From: an uncultured Flavobacteriales bacterium
Lineage (GTDB): Bacteria; Bacteroidota; Bacteroidia; Flavobacteriales; Crocinitomicaceae
NCBI GenBank assembly: GCA_946482515.1
Contig: CAMLRS010000006.1
Span: forward strand, 62,001-126,000
DNA length: 64,000 nt
Reading direction: 5' to 3'
The position numbers and the translations under genes were made by a program. Below the pieces are notes generated by a model, which saw only the letters and a program-made list of their open reading frames with translations, did not search any database and was not told the origin of the DNA. Shown one piece after another: positions 25,080 through 33,992 of the stretch. The stretch's first letter is position 1. Every line of letters starts with the position of its first letter.

Positions 25080-26162
25080 ATGGAAGAACTGATTAACAAG
25101 CTGGAAGCGATCCATTTTCGCTTCGTCGAAGTGGGGAAAATGATCACCGATCCGGAAATTATTTCGGACATGGACCGCTACGTGAAGCTTAACAAGGAAT
25201 ACCGCGACCTGGAAGAGATCGATTCGGCTTACAAGAATTACAAGAACGTTCTCGACAATATCAAGAGCGCCAAAGCATTACTGGAAGTGGAAACAGATCC
25301 GGAAATGCGTGATATGGCGAAAATGGAGATCGACGAGCTGGAACAACAGCGCCCGGAGATGGAAGAAGCCATCAAGCTCCTGCTGATCCCGAAAGATCCG
25401 GAAGACGATAAAAACGCCATTGTCGAGCTGCGTGCCGGTACCGGCGGCGATGAAGCATGCATTTTCGTGGAAGACATTTTCCGCATGTACACCATGTATT
25501 TCAAGGAAATGGGCTGGCGCTACGAGATCATCAACTCGTCGGAAGGCTCGGTGAAAGGCTACAAGGAAGTTTCCATGAACGTGGAAGGCGCCGGCATCTA
25601 TGGAATGCTGAAGTTCGAATCCGGCGTTCACCGCGTGCAGCGCGTTCCGGAAACCGAATCGCAGGGACGTGTACACACTTCGGCAATTACCGTGGCTGTG
25701 CTTCCGGAAGCCGAAGAAGTAGATTTCGAGCTCGACATGAACGATGTGCGTAAGGATACCTTCCGCGCATCCGGAGCAGGTGGTCAGCACATTAACAAGA
25801 CTGAATCAGCGATCCGACTCACGCACATTCCGACCGGCGTGGTGGTGGAATGCCAGGACGGCCGCTCGCAACATAAAAACCTCGAGAAAGCGATTTCCGT
25901 TTTGCGTTCGCGCCTCTACCAGGCCGAGCTCGACCGCGTTCACAACGAACGGGCGGCGCAGCGAAAAACACTCGTTTCCACCGGCGACCGCTCGGCGAAG
26001 ATCCGTACGTACAATTATCCGCAGGGCCGTATCACCGATCACCGCATCAACAAAACGATGTACAACCTCGGTGCGTTCATGAACGGTGATATCCAGGAAA
26101 TGATCGACTCGCTCAAAATGGCCGAGAATGCCGAAAAGATGAAAGGCGAAAGCGTCGCGTAA
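25080..26162 (+). CDS. prfA: Peptide chain release factor 1
   Basis: 360 residues, the usual RF1 length. RF1 reads UAA and UAG and triggers peptide release. The catalytic GGQ is in SGAGGQHINKTESA near residue 235, and the flanking HIPTGVVVECQDGRSQHKN and RTYNYPQGRITDHRI signatures are present. RF1 rather than RF2 is chosen because the frame is continuous (no programmed frameshift) and the N-terminus MEELINKLEAIHFRF matches RF1. Confidence 0.95.
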   Translation: MEELINKLEAIHFRFVEVGKMITDPEIISDMDRYVKLNKEYRDLEEIDSAYKNYKNVLDNIKSAKALLEVETDPEMRDMAKMEIDELEQQRPEMEEAIKLLLIPKDPEDDKNAIVELRAGTGGDEACIFVEDIFRMYTMYFKEMGWRYEIINSSEGSVKGYKEVSMNVEGAGIYGMLKFESGVHRVQRVPETESQGRVHTSAITVAVLPEAEEVDFELDMNDVRKDTFRASGAGGQHINKTESAIRLTHIPTGVVVECQDGRSQHKNLEKAISVLRSRLYQAELDRVHNERAAQRKTLVSTGDRSAKIRTYNYPQGRITDHRINKTMYNLGAFMNGDIQEMIDSLKMAENAEKMKGESVA

Positions 26163-26295
26163 TAAAATGGTGCCCGTGACGTTTTTTTGCATGATTATTG
26201 TAACAAACGGGCGCCTCGACAGTCATATGTCCGGGAAAAAAGAATTGAACCGGTAAAACGGGAGACGATAATGAACAAAATGAACCGATAAGCAT

Positions 26296-28659
26296 ATGAA
26301 ACAACTCCTTACTCCTATTCCAATTTTATTCAACCACCTGAAAGCCTTCCTGGCCATTTTGTTTATCCTTTTCACCACTGTTTCCTGGTCGCAGACCAAC
26401 GCCACACTTAGTGGAACGGTGCGCGACAAAGCAACAGGCGAGGAACTCATTGGTGCGATCGTTCGCGTCAAAGACCAGCCGCTGGGAACAGCCGCCAACG
26501 AATACGGTTTTTATTCTCTTACACTTCCCGCCGGAACCTATCTGATTGAAGTTACCGCCATGGGCTACGATCCGCTTGAGATGAATGTGGACCTGACCGT
26601 GAACAAAACCGAAGATTTTCAGCTGAGCGAAGAAGCCAAAGCCCAGGACCTTGAAGAAATCGTTGTAACCAGCCGTCGTCGTGATGCCAATGTAAAAGAC
26701 CCGGTAATGGGCGTTGAGCGGCTCGATCCGAAAGAACTGGCCAAGCTGCCGGTGATTTTCGGGGAAAAAGACATCATCAAGACCATGCAATTGCTGCCAG
26801 GCGTGAAAAGCGCTGGAGAAGGCGGTTCCGGCTATTACGTACGCGGTGGTAGTGCCGATCAGAACCTCATCCTGCTCGACGAAGCGCCGGTGTACAATGC
26901 TTCGCATTTGCTCGGGTTCTTCTCGACCTTCAACTCTGATGCAATCAAAGACGCGATGCTGTACAAAGGCAATCAGCCGGCGAATTTCGGCGGACGTTTG
27001 TCTTCGGTGCTCGATATCAAAATGAACGAAGGAAACTCCAAGCGCTACAACGTCGGCGGTGGAATCGGTCTTATTTCTTCGCGCCTCAATGTCGAAGGGC
27101 CGATCGTCAAAGACAAATCTTCCTTCCTGATCAGCGGACGCCGTACGTATCTCGACCTGTTCCTGAAAGCAAGCGAGCAGTTCCGGAACAATACGCTTTA
27201 TTTCTACGATCTGAACGCCAAGCTGAACTACCGTTTGAGCAAAAAAGACCGCTTGTTCCTTTCCGGCTACTTTGGTCGCGATAAATTTGCTTTCGGTGAC
27301 CAATTCGGGATCGACTGGGGAAATGCCACGGCAACCTTGCGCTGGAACCACATTATCAATAGCAAGCTCTTCTCGAATACGTCTGTCATTTACAGCTCGT
27401 ACGATTACAAGATCGCGATCTCAGGCGGCGACGTGGCGTTCAAGATCCGTTCGAGGATCAACGATTACAACATCAAGCAGGAATTCCAGTACTATCCGAA
27501 TACGCGCAACAAGATCCGTTTCGGATTGAACGTCATTCACCATACCATCACACCGGGCCAGGTGGAAGCGAACGAAGGATCGGGCATCAATCCGCAGAAC
27601 CTGAAGCCGACGTCTTCCTTTGAAAATTCAGTATTCATCACCAACGACTGGTCGGCCACTGAAAAACTGACCATCAGTTACGGATTGCGCGGAAACGCCT
27701 TTTCAGTGCTTGCCAACGGCGACAAGAACTACTCTTTCAACGAAGATGGAACAGTGGATACATCCATCGTTTACCGCAAGAATCAACACCTGAAGACCTA
27801 TTTCAACCTCGAGCCCCGCGTCTCGTTGAGCTATGTGTATTCCGAGGCGACATCCATTAAAGCGGCCTATTCGCGCAACGTACAGAATATTCACCTGGTT
27901 TCCAATTCCACTTCCGCGTCGCCTACCGACGTGCTGCTGACATCGACGCTGAACACCAAACCGGAGATTTCCGACCAGTTTGCGATCGGCTGGTTCCGCA
28001 ATTTCAAGGACAACGCTTACGAGTTCAACGTGGAAACCTATTACAAGATCATGCAGAACCAGATCGATTACCGCAACGGTGCCAATACCTATGCGAATGA
28101 ATTGCTGGAAGGTGAGCTGCTTTACGGAATTGGCCGCGCGTATGGTCTGGAAATGGTCCTTAAGAAAAAAACAGGCCGTTTGACCGGTTGGATTGGCTAT
28201 ACGATTTCCCGCTCCGAGCGCCAGATCGCCGGCATCAACAATGGCGACTGGTACGCAGCGAAACAGGACCGCACACACGATCTTTCCGTGGTAGCAATCT
28301 ACGACATCACGCCAAAGCTGTCCGTTTCTGCACTCTTTGTATTCTATACCGGAAACGCCGTGACTTTCCCCGCCGGGAAATATGTGATCGATGGCGAAAC
28401 GCAGTTCTATTATAACGACCGCAATGCCGACCGTATGCCGGTATACCACCGCCTCGATTTAGGTGTAACGTGGATCACCCGCGAAACCGAAAAATTCGAA
28501 AGCAGCTGGAATTTCTCGCTGTACAACGCTTACGGAAGACAAAACGCTTATGCGATCAGCTTCCGCGAGAACGAAACCAATCCGAACATCATTGAAGCCG
28601 TACAGGTCAGCTTATTCCGCTGGGTTCCGGCCATTACGTATAACTTTAAATTCAAGTAA
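26296..28659 (+). CDS. TonB-dependent receptor with N-terminal carboxypeptidase-like domain
   Basis: 787 residues. Signal peptide to about 34 (TVSWSQ). A carboxypeptidase-regulatory-like domain (37-115: LSGTVRDKATGEELIGAIV, NEYGFYSLTLPAGTY) is followed by a plug domain (about 125-235: VERLDPKELAKLPVIFGEKD, GSGYYVRGGSADQNLILLD) and a large outer-membrane barrel ending in YNFKFK. It imports an unknown ligand with TonB energy. The DUF4249 lipoprotein gene starts 2 bp after its stop, a recurrent pair in Bacteroidota. No SusD partner is present. Confidence 0.92.
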   Translation: MKQLLTPIPILFNHLKAFLAILFILFTTVSWSQTNATLSGTVRDKATGEELIGAIVRVKDQPLGTAANEYGFYSLTLPAGTYLIEVTAMGYDPLEMNVDLTVNKTEDFQLSEEAKAQDLEEIVVTSRRRDANVKDPVMGVERLDPKELAKLPVIFGEKDIIKTMQLLPGVKSAGEGGSGYYVRGGSADQNLILLDEAPVYNASHLLGFFSTFNSDAIKDAMLYKGNQPANFGGRLSSVLDIKMNEGNSKRYNVGGGIGLISSRLNVEGPIVKDKSSFLISGRRTYLDLFLKASEQFRNNTLYFYDLNAKLNYRLSKKDRLFLSGYFGRDKFAFGDQFGIDWGNATATLRWNHIINSKLFSNTSVIYSSYDYKIAISGGDVAFKIRSRINDYNIKQEFQYYPNTRNKIRFGLNVIHHTITPGQVEANEGSGINPQNLKPTSSFENSVFITNDWSATEKLTISYGLRGNAFSVLANGDKNYSFNEDGTVDTSIVYRKNQHLKTYFNLEPRVSLSYVYSEATSIKAAYSRNVQNIHLVSNSTSASPTDVLLTSTLNTKPEISDQFAIGWFRNFKDNAYEFNVETYYKIMQNQIDYRNGANTYANELLEGELLYGIGRAYGLEMVLKKKTGRLTGWIGYTISRSERQIAGINNGDWYAAKQDRTHDLSVVAIYDITPKLSVSALFVFYTGNAVTFPAGKYVIDGETQFYYNDRNADRMPVYHRLDLGVTWITRETEKFESSWNFSLYNAYGRQNAYAISFRENETNPNIIEAVQVSLFRWVPAITYNFKFK

Positions 28660-28661
28660 AC

Positions 28662-29438
28662 ATGCGCAACTTCAGAAAGCTTCCCGTTTATTTGTTTGCA
28701 ACGCTTGCACTGCTCGTCGTTTCCTGCGAAAAAGTCATTGACCTCGACCTCGATGAAGCCGATCAGCAATTCGTCATCGAAGGTTTTGTGACCGAAGGCG
28801 AATCAACGCATATTGTAACTGTCACCAAATCGTTGCCATTGGACAATCCCGGCGCGATTCCGGGCATCAACAACGCTGTGGTCATTCTAACCGACAATCT
28901 CGGCAATACGCAAACGCTTACGTCTATCGGTAACGGTCAGTACGAAGCTGTTGGCTATCCGGGTGTGGAAGGCCGCACGTATACACTTTCGGTTTCCGTC
29001 GACGGCCAGGTTTTCCAGGCTTCCAGCACCATTCCGGGCGTTGTTCCGATCGACTCGCTGATGATCGATAACTTCATTTTCGGACCGGATACCGTTCCGA
29101 TGATCACGCCGGCCCGTTTTGATCCGGTTGGTGTTGCCAATTACTACCAGTTTTATATGTTCCGCAATGGCGAGCGCTTATCCGGAATCAACCTCCAGGA
29201 CGATCAGTTCACGGATGGAAATTACCAGCTGCAGCCACTCTTTGCATTCGATTTTGAAACGGGAGACACAGCCCGTGTGGAAATGTACGGCATCGACAAA
29301 CCGGTTTACAAGTACTTCTATGCGCTGTCGCAGAACAACGAGGATGTAACGCCGGCCAACCCGACGTCTAACTTTACAGGCTGCCTGGGATACTTCTCGG
29401 CCCGCACGAAAAGTGTGGAGACGGTGATTATTCCTTAA
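28662..29438 (+). CDS. DUF4249 lipoprotein, partner of the TonB receptor
   Basis: 258 residues. Lipobox LLVVSC gives a lipidated Cys22 followed by EKVIDLDLDEADQQFVIEGFV, a DUF4249 hallmark. Two beta-rich parts follow (VILTDNLGNTQTL, YTLSVSVDGQVFQASSTIP). The function of DUF4249 is not established; the constant pairing with TonB receptors suggests a surface-exposed lid or binding partner. Its stop is 1 base before the 29440-29698 inverted-repeat element. Confidence 0.9.
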   Translation: MRNFRKLPVYLFATLALLVVSCEKVIDLDLDEADQQFVIEGFVTEGESTHIVTVTKSLPLDNPGAIPGINNAVVILTDNLGNTQTLTSIGNGQYEAVGYPGVEGRTYTLSVSVDGQVFQASSTIPGVVPIDSLMIDNFIFGPDTVPMITPARFDPVGVANYYQFYMFRNGERLSGINLQDDQFTDGNYQLQPLFAFDFETGDTARVEMYGIDKPVYKYFYALSQNNEDVTPANPTSNFTGCLGYFSARTKSVETVIIP

Positions 29439-29439
29439 A

Positions 29440-29698
29440 ATTCACCACAAAGGAGCAAAGACTTCTTTGCCTTGCTGTGTTTGTTAAGGTAGCAAAGGCA
29501 ATTGCTGTAGGAATTTCAGACCTTTCCCCTTTGGAGGGCAAAGCGAGCGAAGCTCTTGCAGACAAGCGTCTGCTGAAGGATAAGGGGGAGGACTCACAAA
29601 CCCGTCTGTCACCCTCTTCATTCCAAAAAATATATGGGTATTACCTTTGCTGTCTTAAGCAGCATGACTGTAATACTCTTTGCTCCTTTGTGGTGATT
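29440..29698. repeat. 259-bp element with 20-bp terminal inverted repeats
   Basis: TCACCACAAAGGAGCAAAGA at 29442-29461 is an exact inverted copy of 29677-29696. The inside holds a CAGAC-AAGC-GTCTG hairpin and CCCCTTTGGAGG / GGATAAGGGGGAGG words typical of dispersed Bacteroidota repeats. It fills the gap between the convergent DUF4249 and LRR genes; the right repeat reaches 1-2 bases into the LRR stop codon. No transposase. A MITE-like or palindromic dispersed repeat is likely. Confidence 0.75.
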
Positions 29699-30272
29699 AC
29701 TCAATACACTCACACGGGTAATCGAAGTGCCACGCCACATTGGGCATTTTGGTGCGCCAGCCTTCCTGGAATTGCTTGTTGAAGAGAATGCCGCGGAGAT
29801 CGACTGTACGCAAAGCGGTCAGCTTGGTCAGCTGCTCGGGCAGTTTTTTGATGGGATTGTCCCAGAGATCGAGGTAAACCAGCGAGGAAAAATAACCGAT
29901 GCACTCCGGAATCGTTTCAATCAGGTTACGACCAAGCGATAAGCGTGTCAGGGCAGTCATTTTGCACAACGAAACCGGGAATGTGGTGAATTTGTTACGG
30001 GAAAGGTCGAGGTGACGAAGTGAAGTGAACGAACCGAGATCGGGTAGGGTTGCCAGCTTGTTGCGGCTTACATCCAGGTAAACGAGTTGGGTGAATGTCA
30101 GCAATTCATCCGGTATCGTTTCCCACTTAAGGCGTGAAGCGTCGATGGCTTTGACAGAATCAGGTGATGGTGCGGCAAGCGCTTCTTCCCAAGAGTACAC
30201 TTTGAGTGAGTCCTGGGCGTTCAGCCGGAAGCTAAACAAGAGCAGCAAGCACAGCACGAGCTTCGCGTTCAT
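29697..30272 (-). CDS. Secreted leucine-rich repeat protein
   Basis: 191 residues. Signal peptide MNAKLVLCLLLLFSFRLNAQ, then five or so LRRs of about 23 residues (LVYLDVSRNKLATLPD, LRHLDLSRNKFTTFPV, LTRLSLGRNLIETIPE, LVYLDLWDNPIKKLPE). Such short LRR proteins bind protein partners; none can be named. The start lies 41 bp inside the 3' end of ribF, an unusually long overlap for this window, but it is needed for the signal peptide. It is co-directional with ribF. Confidence 0.82.
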   Translation of the reverse strand: MNAKLVLCLLLLFSFRLNAQDSLKVYSWEEALAAPSPDSVKAIDASRLKWETIPDELLTFTQLVYLDVSRNKLATLPDLGSFTSLRHLDLSRNKFTTFPVSLCKMTALTRLSLGRNLIETIPECIGYFSSLVYLDLWDNPIKKLPEQLTKLTALRTVDLRGILFNKQFQEGWRTKMPNVAWHFDYPCECIE

Positions 30273-31170
30273 CGTGGGTCAGTTGTTCTTTTAAGGCATC
30301 GATAGAGCTGAATTGCTGCTCGCCCCGAAGCCGGTCGTAAAACGAAATGGTGAGCGTTTCACCATAGATATCTTCCGAAAAATCGAATATGAATACTTCA
30401 ACGGAGATTTTGTCGGTCTGTTGTACGGTTGGTTTTTTTCCGATGTTCATCACACCGTCCATACGTCGACCGTTCAGCTCCACTTTCACAGCGTAAACGC
30501 CTAATTCAGGAAGCATCTTCGTTGCCTGGTCCATTTCGATATTCGCTGTCGGGAAACCGATCGTGCGCCCAAGCTTATTGCCGTGGATCACTGTTCCCGA
30601 AAGCTGATAAGGCATTCCCAGAAATCGTGCCGCTGTTTGCATATCGCCTTCAGCCAGTGCCTTGCGGATCTTGGTCGAGCTGATCGTTACGCCGTCGAGC
30701 TGAAAAGCCGTAATTTCTTTTACCGTAAAGTCATATAGCTGCCCCAGCTCTACAAGCTGCTGGAAATCGCCTTCGCGGTTCTTCCCGAAATGGTGGTCGT
30801 GTCCTACGATCATTTCTTTGGCGCCAATGCTGCCTGCAAGGATATCCCGCACAAATTCCACGGCGGTCATGCGCGAGAATTTGGAGGTAAACGGGTAAAG
30901 AATGACGGTATCGAGACCGAGCTTTTCGAGTTTTTTGAGCTTTTCATCCACTGTATCGATGAGCCGTACCGTGTGACTGTCCGGATACAACACCATCCGT
31001 GGATGCGGATGAAACGTCAGCAACACCGATTCCACGCCTTTTTTACGGGCATCGGCCACCATAGCGCGAATGATCTGCTGGTGCCCCAGGTGAACGCCGT
31101 CATACGTTCCAAGCGTCACAATCGGGTCGTTAAATCGCGTTTCGGGTGTTAATTCATGTAATACACGCAT
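30232..31170 (-). CDS. ribF: Bifunctional riboflavin kinase / FAD synthetase
   Basis: 312 residues. It turns riboflavin into FMN and FMN into FAD. The N-terminal nucleotidyltransferase domain has TLGTYDGVHLGHQQII, FHPHPR, VGHDHHFGKNREG and ISSTKIRKAL; the C-terminal kinase domain has GNKLGRTIGFPTANIE and GVMNIGKKPT. A TACATTTG -7 box ends 4 bases before the ATG, implying a leaderless mRNA. Confidence 0.95.
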   Translation of the reverse strand: MRVLHELTPETRFNDPIVTLGTYDGVHLGHQQIIRAMVADARKKGVESVLLTFHPHPRMVLYPDSHTVRLIDTVDEKLKKLEKLGLDTVILYPFTSKFSRMTAVEFVRDILAGSIGAKEMIVGHDHHFGKNREGDFQQLVELGQLYDFTVKEITAFQLDGVTISSTKIRKALAEGDMQTAARFLGMPYQLSGTVIHGNKLGRTIGFPTANIEMDQATKMLPELGVYAVKVELNGRRMDGVMNIGKKPTVQQTDKISVEVFIFDFSEDIYGETLTISFYDRLRGEQQFSSIDALKEQLTHDEREARAVLAALV

Positions 31171-31174
31171 GACG

Positions 31175-31182
31175 CAAATGTA
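31175..31182 (-). promoter_or_regulatory. -7 element of ribF
   Basis: TACATTTG on the minus strand (31182-31175), 4 bases before the ribF start codon. Confidence 0.5.
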
Positions 31183-31331
31183 CAGCTAAACACTTAGGAA
31201 CAGACGCGTTTTGTGCATCGAAATCGTCAAAAAAATGCGTCTGGCGCAGCAAAAGCCGGATCGATTCGACAGGCGGCGCAAAATTGCTGGTTGAATTGGT
31301 CTGCCCGTTCGATAGATAATCCTTTTTTTCA

Positions 31332-31363
31332 TTTGGACCTATACCATAAAAGTGGTATTTTTG
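31332..31363 (+). promoter_or_regulatory. sufABCD promoter with an internal palindrome
   Basis: TTTG (31332-31335), 20 bases, TATTTTTG (31356-31363), an excellent housekeeping promoter. Between the boxes lies the inverted repeat ATACCA-N6-TGGTAT (31341-31346, 31353-31358), placed where a bound repressor would block RNA polymerase. The rest of the 248-bp gap from ribF shows no gene. Confidence 0.65.
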
Positions 31364-31418
31364 TGGCGTTAATTGTTGTTTATTTAAAACAGTTCTAAAT
31401 AAATACAAACACGCGATC

Positions 31419-31742
31419 ATGATTACAGTAACGGAACAAGCTAAAAAACAGGCGCTTCGACTTATGGAAGACGAAGGCAAGGACGGCTTTTTCATCCGTG
31501 TAGGCGTACAGGGCGGTGGTTGCTCGGGACTGATGTACCAACTGACGTTCGACAACGAAGATCGTCCGGACGACAAAGTGTTTACCGATAACGGTATCAA
31601 GGTAGTGGTCGATAAGAAAAGCTTCCTGTACCTGGTCGGAACAACACTCGACTTCTCCGGCGGTCTGAACGGGAAAGGGTTCATTTTTTCCAACCCGAAT
31701 GCAGGCAGAACCTGCGGATGCGGTGAATCATTCTCCGTATAA
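31419..31742 (+). CDS. sufA: SufA/IscA-type iron-sulfur carrier
   Basis: 107 residues, HesB/IscA family. These proteins carry Fe-S clusters from the scaffold to target proteins. The three conserved cysteines are Cys35 (GGGCSGL), Cys99 and Cys101 (TCGCG). It is the first gene of the run sufA-sufB-sufC-sufD, 21 bp before the sufB ATG. ErpA or IscA naming is possible; the neighbourhood favours SufA. Confidence 0.9.
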   Translation: MITVTEQAKKQALRLMEDEGKDGFFIRVGVQGGGCSGLMYQLTFDNEDRPDDKVFTDNGIKVVVDKKSFLYLVGTTLDFSGGLNGKGFIFSNPNAGRTCGCGESFSV

Positions 31743-31763
31743 CCCGTTTTTAATTTGGCTTAC

Positions 31764-33209
31764 ATGAATTATACAGAGAACGACTTAGCAAAGGACCTTG
31801 AAAATTCGGAATACAAGTTCGGTTTTACGACCAATATTGAATCCGACAGGGCACCTGCTGGTCTGAATGAAGAGATCATCCGGTTCATTTCAGCGAAAAA
31901 GAACGAACCGGAATGGCTGCTCGAACACCGCCTCAATGCCTTCCGCGTATGGTCGGAAATGACCGAGCCGGAATGGGCGCACGTGCATTATGAAAAGCCC
32001 GATTTCCAGGCCATTTCCTATTATGCAGCGCCAAAACAGACGAAAAAATACGAAAGCTGGGATGACGTCGACCCGGAGCTCAAGGAAACCATGAAGAAAC
32101 TGGGGATTTCCCTCGAAGAACAGCAACGCCTCACCGGTGTGGCCGTCGACTTCGTGATGGATTCCGTTTCCGTGGCCACCTCTTTCAAATCAAAGCTGAA
32201 AGAGCTGGGCATTATCTTCTGTTCCTTCTCCGACGCCGTTCAGGAGCATCCCGAGCTCGTGAAACAATACATGGGAAGCGTGGTGCCGGTTAGCGACAAC
32301 TTTTACGCAGCCCTGAACTCCGCCGTATTTACCGACGGATCGTTCTGCTACATCCCGAAAGGCGTTCGTTGCCCGATGGAGCTTTCGACCTATTTCCGCA
32401 TCAACGAAGCCAATACCGGCCAGTTTGAGCGCACACTGGTCGTAGCCGATGAAGGTTCTTACGTTTCCTACCTTGAAGGCTGTACGGCTCCGCAGCGCGA
32501 CGAAAACCAGCTGCACGCAGCCGTCGTAGAGCTGATCGCATTGAAAGATGCCGAGATCAAATACTCGACCGTACAGAACTGGTACCCGGGGGATAAGGAC
32601 GGAAAAGGCGGTATTTTCAACTTCGTGACCAAGCGCGGTATCTGCGAAACGAATGCAAAAATTTCGTGGACGCAGGTCGAAACCGGCTCAGCTGTTACAT
32701 GGAAATATCCTTCCTGCATCCTGAAAGGCGATAACTCGGTAGGGGAATTTTACTCCGTTGCCGTGACCAACAACCTGCAGCAGGCCGATACCGGAACGAA
32801 AATGATCCACCTGGGTAAAAACACCAAGAGTACGATCATTTCCAAAGGAATCTCAGCCGGGAGATCACAGAACTCCTACCGCGGACTGGTGCAGATCCAC
32901 AAGAATGCACAGAATGCGCGTAACTTCTCGCAGTGTGACTCGCTGCTGATGACCGACGAATGCGGAGCGCACACGTTCCCGTATATCGAATGCAAGAACC
33001 CGACGGCGAAGATCGAGCACGAAGCAACGACTTCCAAAATCGGTGAAGACCAGATTTTTTACTGCAACCAGCGTGGGATCAGCACGGAAAAAGCCATCAG
33101 CCTGATCGTAAACGGCTATTGCAAGGACGTACTGAACCAGCTCCCGATGGAGTTCGCCGTAGAAGCACAAAAGCTGCTGGCGATCTCGCTGGAAGGATCA
33201 GTAGGGTAA
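31764..33209 (+). CDS. sufB: SufB, Fe-S scaffold subunit
   Basis: 481 residues from the ATG at 31764; a TTG at 31755 would add three residues and is less likely. SufB is the main scaffold of the SufBC2D complex on which clusters form. The family signatures [42 protein letters not shown], and the C-terminal [11 protein letters not shown] are present. It is followed after 27 bp by sufC. Confidence 0.96.
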   Translation: MNYTENDLAKDLENSEYKFGFTTNIESDRAPAGLNEEIIRFISAKKNEPEWLLEHRLNAFRVWSEMTEPEWAHVHYEKPDFQAISYYAAPKQTKKYESWDDVDPELKETMKKLGISLEEQQRLTGVAVDFVMDSVSVATSFKSKLKELGIIFCSFSDAVQEHPELVKQYMGSVVPVSDNFYAALNSAVFTDGSFCYIPKGVRCPMELSTYFRINEANTGQFERTLVVADEGSYVSYLEGCTAPQRDENQLHAAVVELIALKDAEIKYSTVQNWYPGDKDGKGGIFNFVTKRGICETNAKISWTQVETGSAVTWKYPSCILKGDNSVGEFYSVAVTNNLQQADTGTKMIHLGKNTKSTIISKGISAGRSQNSYRGLVQIHKNAQNARNFSQCDSLLMTDECGAHTFPYIECKNPTAKIEHEATTSKIGEDQIFYCNQRGISTEKAISLIVNGYCKDVLNQLPMEFAVEAQKLLAISLEGSVG

Positions 33210-33236
33210 TTAGATAATTAGAAGAGTACAAAAGAA

Positions 33237-33989
33237 ATGCTGAATATTCAAAATCTCCACGCGTCGATCGACGATAAAGAAATCCTCAAAGGACTGAACC
33301 TCGAAGTGAAAGCCGGCGAAGTGCACGCGATCATGGGACCGAACGGTGCCGGAAAAAGCACACTGGCTTCCATTCTGGCAGGTCGTGAGGAATACGAAGT
33401 AACCGAAGGTAGCGTGACATTCGACGGCAAAGACCTGTTGGAGCTGGCAACCGAAGACCGTGCCCGCGAGGGACTGTTCCTGGCGTTCCAGTACCCGGTG
33501 GAAATTCCGGGAGTTTCGAATGTGAACTTCCTGCGTACGGCGATCAACGAAATGCGCGAGTACCGTGGTCAGGAGCAGATCTCTGCAAAAGACTTCATGG
33601 CGCTGGTGCGCGAGAAATCCACGATCGTGGAGCTGGATGCCAAGCTGGCTTCCCGTTCAGTAAACGAAGGCTTCTCGGGTGGTGAAAAGAAACGCAACGA
33701 GATTTTCCAGATGGCCATGCTCGATCCGAAGCTGGCGATCCTCGACGAAACCGATTCAGGTCTCGATATCGACGCGCTGCGCATCGTGGCGAATGGTGTG
33801 AATACCCTGAAATCCAATGATAACGCAACGATCGTCATTACGCACTACCAGCGTTTGCTTGATTACATCGTGCCGGATTTCGTACACGTGCTTTACGACG
33901 GACGAATTGTAAAATCCGGACCGAAAGAGCTGGCACTGGAGCTGGAAGAAAAAGGATACGACTGGATCAAGGCGGAATGCCAACTTTAA
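33237..33989 (+). CDS. sufC: SufC, ATPase of the SUF complex
   Basis: 250 residues, ABC-type ATPase. Walker A GPNGAGKST (34-42), signature region FSGGEKKRNEIFQ and Walker B LAILDETDSGLD are intact. It drives shape changes in SufBC2D. It lies between sufB and sufD, 3 bp before sufD. Confidence 0.97.
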   Translation: MLNIQNLHASIDDKEILKGLNLEVKAGEVHAIMGPNGAGKSTLASILAGREEYEVTEGSVTFDGKDLLELATEDRAREGLFLAFQYPVEIPGVSNVNFLRTAINEMREYRGQEQISAKDFMALVREKSTIVELDAKLASRSVNEGFSGGEKKRNEIFQMAMLDPKLAILDETDSGLDIDALRIVANGVNTLKSNDNATIVITHYQRLLDYIVPDFVHVLYDGRIVKSGPKELALELEEKGYDWIKAECQL

Positions 33990-33992
33990 TCA

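Noticed and set aside
26200..26225. TGTAAC...GTC pair ahead of the TonB receptor as an ECF promoter
   Set aside because: Spacing 17 and lacks AACC and the CATC/CGTC box; not consistent with P1-P4.
26271..26291. Six-codon reading frame just before the TonB receptor start as a leader peptide
   Set aside because: Short frames like this are frequent by chance and no attenuator hairpin follows.
29477..29782. 101-codon frame starting in the inverted-repeat element
   Set aside because: It runs antisense into the LRR gene and consists mainly of repeat sequence.
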